From positions 372,001-436,000 of the forward strand of contig NZ_VWWO01000002.1 of assembly GCF_011752935.1 (NCBI RefSeq): a stretch of DNA of 64,000 nt, given 5' to 3'. Shown in pieces: positions 28,443 to 36,003 of the stretch (position 1 is its first letter; each line of letters starts with the position of its first letter). Both the position numbers and the translations under genes were made by a program. The notes under the pieces were generated by a model. The model did not search any database, was not told the origin of the DNA, and saw nothing but the letters and a program-made list of their open reading frames with translations. The DNA comes from Chitinophaga sp. Cy-1792 (GTDB lineage: Bacteria > Bacteroidota > Bacteroidia > Chitinophagales > Chitinophagaceae).

Positions 28443-28937
28443 ATGACTATTCTTGAATTGCTCCTGAAGGAATTTGATGCGGAAGCGGTTACCACCAGGA
28501 AGATGCTGCAGCAGGTGCCTACGGATAAGTTAGGCTGGAAGCCTCACGAGAAAAGTATGACGATGGGCAGGCTGGCTACGCATATCGCGGAGTTACCTAC
28601 ATGGATACCGATGACTTTTGATCTGGATGGTATAGACCTGGATGTTACCAGTAATCAATACCTCACGAAGGAGTCTGCCGAGGCATTGATGGCTTATTTT
28701 GAGGCGTCGCTGGCAGAAGGCCGTGCATCGCTGGCAAAAGGAACGGCGGATCAACTGGATCTGGACTGGACTTTAAGTAAAGGCGGGCAAAAGCTTAATA
28801 CCAGGTCGAAGCTGGATGTACTGAGAATGGTGCAGCATCAGATTATACACCATCGGGCACAGTTGGGTGTATATCTGCGACTGCTTAATATTCCGATTCC
28901 CGGAAGTTATGGTCCGAGTGCGGATGAACATTTTTAG
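28443..28937 (+). CDS. DinB-family putative metal-dependent protein
   Basis: 164 residues from the ATG at 28443 (MTILELLLKE). Upstream in-frame codons run back into the terminator hairpin and are not used. The fold is the four-helix DinB/YfiT-like bundle; the three metal-binding histidines fall at His47 (ATHIAELP), His132 and His136 (QHQIIHHRAQLGVYLR). Members act as thiol transferases or metal-dependent hydrolases, or have no known activity, and are often stress-linked. It is a single-gene unit between the M1 peptidase terminator and the tRNA-Lys region, followed by a long inverted repeat. Confidence 0.87.
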   Translation: MTILELLLKEFDAEAVTTRKMLQQVPTDKLGWKPHEKSMTMGRLATHIAELPTWIPMTFDLDGIDLDVTSNQYLTKESAEALMAYFEASLAEGRASLAKGTADQLDLDWTLSKGGQKLNTRSKLDVLRMVQHQIIHHRAQLGVYLRLLNIPIPGSYGPSADEHF

Positions 28938-28944
28938 TGAATAA

Positions 28945-29000
28945 GTATGCAAACTTCGCAGTTATATTTTACGGGCGTTGTATAACTGCGAAGTACATAC
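28945..29000 (+). terminator. Long hairpin downstream of the DinB gene
   Basis: A perfect 14-bp inverted repeat (ACTTCGCAGTTATA at 28953-28966, its complement at 28981-28994) is extended by an outer GTATG/CATAC pairing with a small internal loop. It starts 8 bp after the stop codon. A T-rich stretch follows about 15 bp later, so it may terminate or protect the mRNA end. Confidence 0.55.
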
Positions 29001-29086
29001 GCAGAAGTGTAAAATTTTTTTATAGCTTAAAATTGGCTGTGGTGGCTTGTTTTATAAAAAATGTAAATAAAAATGCTATAATTATT

Positions 29087-29115
29087 TTGTCAGAATAAAT
29101 ATTTTTCTATCTTTG
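29087..29115 (+). promoter_or_regulatory. Promoter of tRNA-Lys
   Basis: TTG at 29087-29089 and TATCTTTG at 29108-29115 are separated by 18 bp, a close fit to the Bacteroidota TTG / TAnnTTTG promoter. The tRNA starts 49 bp further on. Confidence 0.8.
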
Positions 29116-29164
29116 CACTCCCGTTACAAACAAGGGTATCGCGGTAAAGGCCACGATAAAAGAT

Positions 29165-29237
29165 GATTCCGTAGCTCAGTTGGTAGAGCAATACACTTTT
29201 AATGTATGGGCCCTGGGTTCGAGTCCCAGCGGGATCA
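29165..29237 (+). tRNA. tRNA-Lys (anticodon TTT)
   Basis: A complete 73-nt cloverleaf. The 7-bp acceptor stem pairs GATTCCG with CGGGATC (one G-T pair); the D arm is GCTC...GAGC; the anticodon arm is ATACA-CTTTTAA-TGTAT with anticodon TTT; the T arm is CTGGG-TTCGAGT-CCCAG; the discriminator base is A. CCA is not encoded. It reads Lys AAA/AAG codons. It has its own promoter and terminator. Confidence 0.97.
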
Positions 29238-29245
29238 CAGAAGAA

Positions 29246-29278
29246 GCCCGTCTCAATAGAGACGGGCTTTTTTATTTT
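29246..29278 (+). terminator. Rho-independent terminator after tRNA-Lys
   Basis: A perfect 9-bp stem (GCCCGTCTC / GAGACGGGC) with an AATA loop is followed by TTTTTTATTTTT, 9 bp after the tRNA end. Confidence 0.93.
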
Positions 29279-29885
29279 TACAAATATGAAGTTGCCTCCT
29301 CCACATTCAATCAGGATGCCGGCGTTATAATCGGTAAATCCGAAGATGCTATTGAAATGAAAAGCATCTTCACTCGTCCAAAGTGAGTTAATTCGATACT
29401 TCCAGCTTTTGAAAACAATTGATACCGCAGTAGGCCTTACCATTATTAAAACTCCTTTACCAGTATTCTTAGGGAGAAACGCATAGTTATTTTAGGGTTG
29501 CGATTTTCATTTTGAAAAGAAACAGAAAACAACCAAAGAAAAGATCACTATTTTTCTGTTATCTGACTTTAACTGATAGCTTGGCTGATAATACAGCAAT
29601 GAAGAGTATTAAAAGTAATAAGCAATTACGTTAACCTGCCGTACAACAAAATGGTTTGCTGCAGATCCGGCAATGGCAGCATCGGACTCACAGTTCTTGC
29701 TCTTCATTCGTTTATTCTACATTTTTCTGCGATCATAATATCATCAGAAAAATAGATGCTATTTGTATGTATATGAATAATTTTCAATAATTCATCGGGA
29801 CATTTTTTTTTTTTTCATTCCACCGATATATTTATTTTTATAAAAACCAATCCATTACCCTCTCCCCGAAAAAATAGCAGTAATT
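29279..29885. other. AT-rich intergenic region between tRNA-Lys and the LuxR gene, no gene seen
   Basis: About 600 bp with no convincing open frame. An antisense frame ending near 29443 runs through the tRNA and its terminator and is spurious there. A 13-T homopolymer sits at 29803-29815. The AT-rich composition continues into the following locus. I found no attachment-site repeat of the tRNA 3' end in the window. Confidence 0.5.
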
Positions 29886-30557
29886 ATGATTGACCAAGGT
29901 GGTATTAGCACAAGTAAATTATCATATTTTCCTTTTATTATTAGTAGAGACGCTATCTTTTTTGATGCCTTGAAATGCTTGCCAGGGTTGGATGATGTAA
30001 GTTTGTTATTACCCGATTTGCAAGATATTTTTAATTTATGTGGTATTGTAGATAAAGCTTTAATGTTGTTTGTTGATGTGGATAATTACGCGGTGAATAT
30101 GCTGGTTCATTTTATGCAGAAAGTAATTTATCCTAACATAGTGGTGATTGCTATTACAGCTGAATGTGATGTGCAAAAAACAATTGGTTATTTGCGATTG
30201 GGGATGAGAGGTGTTATTATGAAAGATGAACTGAGTGAATCATTGGTGCATGAAATTGTGAATGCCTATCCCAGCAAAGGTTTCCCCATATCAAATGTGA
30301 TTACTCAGCGTATGATTCATACATTAGTCAATAATGAGCATCAACCGTTTGATGTTGATTTAAGTAAACGGGAACAACAAATTTTGCATCATCTTATGAA
30401 AGGTGCCAGTTATAAAATGATAGCTGGCGAGTTGGGTATTTCTATTGAAACCGTGCGGCATCACATTAAGCGATTATATAAGAAACTTGGTATCAAATCC
30501 AAGGGGGAAATCATTGCTAAGATGATGGATACACGAACTTATAACCCTTTTATGTAG
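29886..30557 (+). CDS. LuxR/NarL-type response regulator
   Basis: 223 residues. The receiver-like domain occupies about 15-125; the MLFVDVDNY region falls near the usual phospho-acceptor strand and VIMKDELSES carries a lysine near the expected position, but the receiver is divergent and its phosphorylation site is uncertain. The LuxR HTH is at about 158-215 (LSKREQQILHHLMKGASYKMIAGELGISIETVRHHIKRLYKKLGI). No histidine kinase gene is adjacent. It lies 154 bp upstream of the subtilase gene and shares the AT-rich codon use of that locus, so control of the PatG-like genes that follow is a reasonable inference. A weak hairpin (CACG at 30558 pairing with CGTG at 30584) and a T-rich stretch follow the stop. 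Confidence 0.85.
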   Translation: MIDQGGISTSKLSYFPFIISRDAIFFDALKCLPGLDDVSLLLPDLQDIFNLCGIVDKALMLFVDVDNYAVNMLVHFMQKVIYPNIVVIAITAECDVQKTIGYLRLGMRGVIMKDELSESLVHEIVNAYPSKGFPISNVITQRMIHTLVNNEHQPFDVDLSKREQQILHHLMKGASYKMIAGELGISIETVRHHIKRLYKKLGIKSKGEIIAKMMDTRTYNPFM

Positions 30558-30711
30558 CACGAACTACCCTTTCATGGGATGGGCGTGTATTCTTTTTCTT
30601 CTTTAATTTCATGGTCGTTTATGAAAACCTTACTATTCATAGTGGGTGGACAATTCAAATATTTCAATTAATACGAACCGAATTCAATTTCAAAAATAGA
30701 CTTATCATTAG

Positions 30712-31602
30712 ATGCTGTCAATTGAACTGGATGCTGCCTATAGTATGGTGCAATTAAACGATTTAATGCATCAAACGAGTGGGCAGCCAGGCATACACGT
30801 AGGAATTATCGATGGCCCTGTAGATACCTCGCATGAAGATCTATCCGGATCGCAATTTAATGCAACAGGAGATGTACGTGTGAGCTGCCAATCGAACGCA
30901 AGTTTTGCTTGTACGCATGGTACTTTCGTAGCAGGTATTTTAGCTGCGCGAAGAACAGCGCCATGTCCGGGAATTATTCCTGGCTGCACATTTACTGCGC
31001 GACCAATTTTCTGTGAAGCAGGAGATATTAATCAATGTCCGGAAGTAACAATAGGCCACCTGGTAGAAGCTGTGCGTTCGGTGATGAATAGGGGAGCGCG
31101 GGTGATTAATTTAAGTTTGGGTATATCGGGTGTTGACCTGAAGCGGGAAAATCAACAAATCTTACAATCCACCTTCGATGAAGCATTTCAACGTGGTATA
31201 ATTATCGTAGGGGCAAGTGGCAATCATGGGAGAATCGGGCATAACCCGTTATTCGATCATCCCTGGGTAATTCCCGTAGTGGCATGCAAGCGAAACGGTT
31301 CCCCTATGGAGCATTCAAATATTGGTCGTAGCATAGGCATGCGCGGGTTGATGGCACCAGGATGGGGCTTACAACATATAAAATCCGGTGGCGGATATAC
31401 AGCGTTATGGGGAACCAGTGTGGCAGCACCATTTGTAACTGGCAGCATCTCATTGTTATGGTCATTATACCCACAAGCAACCCCCGGCGATATACATGCT
31501 GCTTTTACAAAATCGCAACCAGGTAGGCGAGGCATAATTCCACCTTTATTGAATGTCACACAGAGCAAATCATATTTAGAACGACTCTTAGAAACCAGGT
31601 AA
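30712..31602 (+). CDS. Subtilisin-like serine protease resembling cyanobactin maturation proteases PatA/PatG
   Basis: 296 residues, no signal peptide, so likely cytoplasmic. The S8 triad is complete: Asp34 in GIIDGPVDTSH, His69 in CTHGTFVAG and Ser236 in GTSVAAPFV, with oxyanion Asn171 in GASGNHG. The DGPVD-S/A-H motif and overall order fit the PatA/PatG protease domains, which cut leader or follower sequences of cyanobactin precursors. PatG carries a C-terminal domain of unknown function; here that domain is absent and two separate neighbours resemble it. The protein has seven cysteines, unusual for a cytoplasmic subtilase. It is followed 14 bp later by the first PatG-C-like gene. It probably processes a peptide encoded nearby; the substrate is not proven. 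No YcaO gene is visible. Confidence 0.87.
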   Translation: MLSIELDAAYSMVQLNDLMHQTSGQPGIHVGIIDGPVDTSHEDLSGSQFNATGDVRVSCQSNASFACTHGTFVAGILAARRTAPCPGIIPGCTFTARPIFCEAGDINQCPEVTIGHLVEAVRSVMNRGARVINLSLGISGVDLKRENQQILQSTFDEAFQRGIIIVGASGNHGRIGHNPLFDHPWVIPVVACKRNGSPMEHSNIGRSIGMRGLMAPGWGLQHIKSGGGYTALWGTSVAAPFVTGSISLLWSLYPQATPGDIHAAFTKSQPGRRGIIPPLLNVTQSKSYLERLLETR

Positions 31603-31616
31603 AAATTAATCATGTT

Positions 31617-32600
31617 ATGAATGTAGAACAATCATTGCAGGACACTGCCCCAATTATTCAGCCTGCATCGGCACCGGCAACATATTCAACACCGGTTGCA
31701 GAAACCCCTTATATACCTCAACAGGTGATACCCCAATCACAACAACCCATCACAATTGAACCACAATGTGGTTGTGGTGGTGGACGCGAGGGTATGCAGC
31801 CTGTTAATCTCGGTGATGTATACGCTATCGGGAATATTTATCCCACCTTCCCCAATAAAAGTCTGGAAGAAGAATACATGTATGCCTACCAGGAATTCAA
31901 AGCACAAGGTCCGCCCAATGCACTTTTTTACCAGGTTTTAAGCCAGGGTCAAAACTTGTATATAGCGGAACGTATGTGCTGGATTTTGAGTATACAAGGT
32001 GTTGATAGTTACATACTGACTCCGCGTTCCAATGTAGAACTTTATCATTTTATTGCCGCACTGGAACCGACTTTTGTAGGAGAAAGAAAATTTGATGTGG
32101 TGGTGGGAACAAGAGGCCCGCTAGCTTCCCCGGAACGGTGTAATGGCTTGCAATTACCAACGCTAGTCGCAAATCTTACCTACTACTTTACCTTCAACCA
32201 GTTTGTAGATGCGATGGTTGGTAGCATTCCCGGCATCCAGAGAAATATTGTTGAGAGTATGCTTTCACAGATGCTGCGTATTACAGATAATGTGGGCGAA
32301 ACAGATGCGCACCGCGCGTTAAACTACCTTACTATCCGGTCAAGGGAAATCTATTACATGGCATGGCAAATGCAAAATGCTGTTTCAGAAGCGCCGTATC
32401 CACATGGCGTATACTTCTTGCAAGGTGTAGATGTACAACGTAGTAACGTCCAGGGAAGCAGAAGTATAATGGACGTGATCTTCCAGTTTCAGGCGCGGGA
32501 TACTGCTGAAAATATTTATTACTATCTGAAAGTAGATGTGACCGGCATGTTCCCATTTATGGCAAGTAGGCACCTGGCAAGATATTACCCGGCACCATGA
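31617..32600 (+). CDS. Stand-alone PatG C-terminal-domain-like protein, copy 1
   Basis: 327 residues, no signal peptide. A disordered Pro/Gln/Thr-rich start (about 1-45) leads to a PQCGCGGG motif (about 46-53), then a domain that begins VYAIGNIYPTF and continues through QNLYIAERMCWILSIQGVD, an AHRALNYLTIR segment and a closing YYLKVDVTGMFPFMASRHLARYY. This order matches my recollection of the PatG C-terminal domain (VYALG start, ALIWTLN-type helix, RALNY motif, VDVSDVxPV end). In PatG it is fused to the protease; here it is separate. Function is unknown in the family. It shares the same layout with the protein at 34441, so they are paralogues. It is 14 bp after the protease gene and 31 bp before the LamG-protein gene. 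Confidence 0.75.
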   Translation: MNVEQSLQDTAPIIQPASAPATYSTPVAETPYIPQQVIPQSQQPITIEPQCGCGGGREGMQPVNLGDVYAIGNIYPTFPNKSLEEEYMYAYQEFKAQGPPNALFYQVLSQGQNLYIAERMCWILSIQGVDSYILTPRSNVELYHFIAALEPTFVGERKFDVVVGTRGPLASPERCNGLQLPTLVANLTYYFTFNQFVDAMVGSIPGIQRNIVESMLSQMLRITDNVGETDAHRALNYLTIRSREIYYMAWQMQNAVSEAPYPHGVYFLQGVDVQRSNVQGSRSIMDVIFQFQARDTAENIYYYLKVDVTGMFPFMASRHLARYYPAP

Positions 32601-32631
32601 TATTTTTCCATGTAAACGAATGTATTTTAAT

Positions 32632-34389
32632 ATGACTAAAATCACCATACCAAAATTTGACCCTGTGTATAATACAGTGATAGCACTGGGTGGTAATAGT
32701 GCGGATTATCTACTCGCGAATCCTGTGAATAGTTTCGTCACGAAATCTTTTACAATTGAATGCTGGATGCTGGCGGATAATAATACAACCGGAACTATCC
32801 TGTCGTATACGTTAGCAGGGGAAAAATCCCTTGTTATTACAGATCCGTCCAATATCAACATCTATATCAACAATGAACATCTTGCCGATACGAATGTCAG
32901 TTTCGTGGATGCTGATTCTGGTATTGGCGAATGGTGTTATTTTTCATTGACCTGGGAAAGCACAACAGGTAACCTGTTGTTATACAAAGATGGATCGTTG
33001 GTATATTCAACCCTGTTGGCGGCAAATACAACCATTCCTCCGGATGGATCACTGGTTATTGGCCAGCTGCAAGGCGGAGCGGCCACAAATATGAGCAACC
33101 CCTTTAAAGGGAAGATTACACAATTCCGTATCTGGGATAACGTGCGCCCTGAATATTATATTGAACAGGATATGAACCGGAATATTTACGGTAACGGTGT
33201 ACTTGCCTCATGGCAATTGTCGAGCCTACACCTCCCGGTTAATCAAATTACAGGCGGCTGGTATGTTAAAGATAATGAACTGGAATCTGTCCTGATAGGT
33301 GTTGTTCCGCAGTCATTCGAAAATGAATCATACCTCGTACGGTCTGTGAATAACGGGTTGACATGGGAGAATCCCAAACCTAACAAAAATAATCGCTATT
33401 ATAATATCTCGCTACAACAGCAAAGTAATACAGTATGGGCATCCTTACCTGGTCCCGGGTATAATATCTGGACTTCCCCGGATAACGGTACCACCTGGGC
33501 TGATACTTATAGTGATATCCATATGTCAGTTAATGCTGCTGTTCCGGATTTAATGTTGGGGATTGGAACAGATAATTCGTTGTGGGCAATGGTAGCAGGT
33601 GCTGCATTTGCACCATTTAACGCTGATTACCCGTATAGCTGGGTATGTGCCCTCTCCAGTCAGATTATTTACGCTATTACTGCCAATCACCAATTGGTAT
33701 TATCAACACAAGGCGGTACAAAAGGTGCGTTCAAACCGGTAGCTACATTTACCAAACCGGTAAAAATGGTTCAGGCTAATAATAATATTGTAGCAGTTTT
33801 GACTATGGAGGGCGAGATCTATTTCTCCATCGATCAGGCGGCTACATGGACGGAATTAGTAACGGATTCCCTGATGCGCATTGCTTTTATCAATATCATC
33901 AATTATGAGCTTTGGGCAGTTAACACATCGAACCAGGTATTTCGTACAACGGTAAATATGAAGATGATCGTGAATTGGCCGTTGAATGAAGGATATGGCT
34001 GCTTTGGATTTGATGATTCAGGTAGCAACAATAACGCGTATATCAACGGCTGTTCTTCGCAGCATGGTGAGGAAGCCTGGGAAATCTCTACGATCGTTCG
34101 GGCGCCGCAATTCATTGAAAGTAATACTGATATGATCCCATACATTGCAGAGAACGCCAGGAGAGAATTATATCTCGATGCAAAAATGGAGGAGAAAGGC
34201 CCTGTAATAGGGGAAGGATTGATCGCTAAAATAGCTGAAGAAGCGACTATGATGGCACGTAGAACAACAGGCAAGGCTGCGGCTACCGCTACCGCATCAC
34301 AAAAAGTAGTAGCTGTACCCCCAAAAGCAGTAGTTGCGAAACCTGGATCGCCCAAAAAAGCAGCCCCCCCTTCATCATCTAAGAAGTAA
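32632..34389 (+). CDS. LamG-domain and propeller-like protein with Lys/Ala/Pro-rich tail
   Basis: 585 residues from the ATG at 32632; an ATG at 32620 would add four residues. No signal peptide is present. A LamG/concanavalin-like jelly roll covers about 15-190 (SFTIECWMLADNNTTG, WCYFSLTWESTTGNLLLYKDG, GKITQFRIWDNVR). A propeller of tectonin or BNR type follows at about 210-450, with Asp-box-like TSPDNGTTW and SIDQAATW and repeats such as DNSLWAM and NYELWAVNTSNQVFRT. The end (about 540-585) is low-complexity Lys/Ala/Pro/Ser. LamG and tectonin domains usually bind carbohydrate or protein. Its position between two PatG-C-like genes suggests it belongs to the same system, perhaps as a secreted effector or scaffold; this is inference. 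Confidence 0.72.
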   Translation: MTKITIPKFDPVYNTVIALGGNSADYLLANPVNSFVTKSFTIECWMLADNNTTGTILSYTLAGEKSLVITDPSNINIYINNEHLADTNVSFVDADSGIGEWCYFSLTWESTTGNLLLYKDGSLVYSTLLAANTTIPPDGSLVIGQLQGGAATNMSNPFKGKITQFRIWDNVRPEYYIEQDMNRNIYGNGVLASWQLSSLHLPVNQITGGWYVKDNELESVLIGVVPQSFENESYLVRSVNNGLTWENPKPNKNNRYYNISLQQQSNTVWASLPGPGYNIWTSPDNGTTWADTYSDIHMSVNAAVPDLMLGIGTDNSLWAMVAGAAFAPFNADYPYSWVCALSSQIIYAITANHQLVLSTQGGTKGAFKPVATFTKPVKMVQANNNIVAVLTMEGEIYFSIDQAATWTELVTDSLMRIAFINIINYELWAVNTSNQVFRTTVNMKMIVNWPLNEGYGCFGFDDSGSNNNAYINGCSSQHGEEAWEISTIVRAPQFIESNTDMIPYIAENARRELYLDAKMEEKGPVIGEGLIAKIAEEATMMARRTTGKAAATATASQKVVAVPPKAVVAKPGSPKKAAPPSSSKK

Positions 34390-34440
34390 TAACGATGAAA
34401 TTGCTTGTGATCTTTCTTCTTTACACACAAACATATTTAT

Positions 34441-35442
34441 ATGAAATATACAGGAGGCCATGACGCAGTGATGCAACACGCGCAAAACCATCCCTATCCC
34501 ATGGAAACGCCCGGATTTGATGTTGCACGTTTTATTGAAAATACAAATAAAACACTCATTCAGCCACAGTGCGGTTGTAACGGAAAGGCGGAGGCTACTC
34601 CGGGTAGCGGTGATTGCACTTGCGGTCATGGTGGTACAAAACAATTCGTTTATGTTTCGGGTGATATTATTCCCAGGTTTACTTCACGCAGTTTGGAGAA
34701 TGAATTTTACCAGGTAGCTGTTACTGACCCTGTCGATCAACACCTGCCATTTTCTTTGATTGCGTTTAAGTATTTACGTGAGCCGCGCAATTTGTATATC
34801 GCACGGGAAATGAGTTGGATCTTCCAGGCGTACGGATTCCTGGATATGTACGCTATCAAAGTAACGACCAATCGCTTGTTGAGCGAATTAATCGAATCCA
34901 TCGCCCCAAACCCGGATAAGATTACATACGATATCTTGATTGGCGAAAAAATGCCCGGCTATTTGAAAGTAAATGCTTTGCAACAATTGCAGTATGTTAT
35001 GGTAACGCAATTGTACGAAATTACAGCAACCGAATATGTGAAGGGAATTATCAAAGTCATTCGAAAATCCGCTTTAATTGATGGACAAGCAGATAACAGT
35101 TTAAGCGAACAGGTAGCCCTTATTTTTTCCAATGCATTGCAACTTATTAAAAACCCGGGCGATGATGAAAAATCACGTGCGTTGAATTTTATCATCTTAC
35201 GTTATATGGTTTTTTATGTGGAAACATGGGCCATGCAATATAAAAATAAGGATGAGTTTATATTACAACGTGTAAATGCCAACCCGGTGGAAGTATATGG
35301 GAATATGAAAATCGTTACCATTGTTTTTACCTATCAAAGCAAAATATCCGCATCAACAGTGCATTATGCTGTTACTGTTGATGTATCCACGGAGTTTCCA
35401 TTTATTGTAGTGCCGTGGGCAAAATATTATTCTGGTATTTAA
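34441..35442 (+). CDS. Stand-alone PatG C-terminal-domain-like protein, copy 2
   Basis: 333 residues, no signal peptide. After an N-terminal stretch of about 40 residues come two Cys-Gly motifs, PQCGCNGKAEA and GDCTCGHGG, then FVYVSGDIIPRFTSRSLENEF, which lines up with VYAIGNIYPTFPNKSLEEEY of the protein at 31617. Further shared blocks are RNLYIAREMSWIFQAYG, KSRALNFIILR and the ending HYAVTVDVSTEFPFIVVPWAKYY. The two proteins are therefore paralogues of the PatG-C type, clearly diverged. It lies 51 bp after the LamG-protein gene and 28 bp before the small Cys-rich protein gene, so all five genes look like one operon. The family function is unknown. Confidence 0.72.
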   Translation: MKYTGGHDAVMQHAQNHPYPMETPGFDVARFIENTNKTLIQPQCGCNGKAEATPGSGDCTCGHGGTKQFVYVSGDIIPRFTSRSLENEFYQVAVTDPVDQHLPFSLIAFKYLREPRNLYIAREMSWIFQAYGFLDMYAIKVTTNRLLSELIESIAPNPDKITYDILIGEKMPGYLKVNALQQLQYVMVTQLYEITATEYVKGIIKVIRKSALIDGQADNSLSEQVALIFSNALQLIKNPGDDEKSRALNFIILRYMVFYVETWAMQYKNKDEFILQRVNANPVEVYGNMKIVTIVFTYQSKISASTVHYAVTVDVSTEFPFIVVPWAKYYSGI

Positions 35443-35470
35443 GCTTTTTTTTCATCTAAATTTTCAAAAT

Positions 35471-35905
35471 ATGAAACTACCTGCATTTAATTCATCAACA
35501 GAAATTCCTCGCCATAGTGCAACCTTTTATGGTGGTAGGGCTTTTCAATCTTCCCAGCAAATAGAACCAGCGGGTTGGGGGTTCTTGGAAAAAATTGGCA
35601 ATACAATTAGCAATACTGCTAAAGATGTAGGTCATGCAGTGAGTGAAACTGCTGAAGGTGTTGTTCATGCAGTTGGTAAAGCTGCTGAGAGTGCTGGTGA
35701 AGCATTTCTTAACTTATCCAGTAAGTTTGGTTCTGCAGTGTTGGATGCCGGTTCTTTTTTTGGCAAAGCATCATGCCTCGTAGGACAGGTAGGATCCCAG
35801 AAATGGCAATGTTTGAAAGAATGTGGAAATCCTGACAGATTTTGTTTTGCAAAATGCGCGATTATGCCTGGTACTAGTAAGGCAATGGAAAAGTGTTTTG
35901 AGTAA
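35471..35905 (+). CDS. Small protein with amphipathic repeats and C-terminal twin CX3C motif
   Basis: 144 residues, not recognised. Residues about 36-95 are a glycine/alanine-rich amphipathic helical stretch of LEA-like repeats (NTISNTAKDVGHAVSE, TAEGVVHAVGKAAESAG). The last 45 residues carry six cysteines spaced C-x11-C-x3-C-x6-C-x3-C-x12-C, that is a twin CX3C array. No standard signal peptide is present, but a YGG segment at residues 20-22 could be a processing point. It is the last gene of the protease / PatG-C / LamG operon and is followed by a terminator. Its size, position and Cys-rich tail make it the best candidate for the peptide matured by the locus. Other possibilities are a structural or immunity protein. 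Confidence 0.6.
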   Translation: MKLPAFNSSTEIPRHSATFYGGRAFQSSQQIEPAGWGFLEKIGNTISNTAKDVGHAVSETAEGVVHAVGKAAESAGEAFLNLSSKFGSAVLDAGSFFGKASCLVGQVGSQKWQCLKECGNPDRFCFAKCAIMPGTSKAMEKCFE

Positions 35906-35936
35906 GATAGAAAGTTTCAAGTAGATCACTGAAAAT

Positions 35937-35978
35937 AAAAGAGGGAGTTGCATTTTTTTGTGCGACCCCCCTCTTTTG
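35937..35978 (+). terminator. Terminator of the PatG-like locus
   Basis: AAAAGAGGG pairs with CCCTCTTTT, extended inward by an AGTTGCA / TGCGACC arm around a T-rich loop. It lies 32 bp after the stop codon of the Cys-rich gene and before the convergent lipoprotein gene, so it may work in both directions. Confidence 0.7.
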
Positions 35979-36003
35979 CTTTATTAATATATATTTAGCC
36001 TGC

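Noticed and set aside
29090..29443. 117-codon antisense frame across the tRNA-Lys region
   Set aside because: It reads through the tRNA, its terminator and promoter; the GTRTQGPYIKSVLLYQLSYG segment is the complement of the tRNA itself, a familiar spurious peptide.
29803..29815. 13-T homopolymer as a terminator or phase-variable tract
   Set aside because: No hairpin precedes it and it lies about 70 bp before the LuxR gene with no coding frame, so neither role can be supported.
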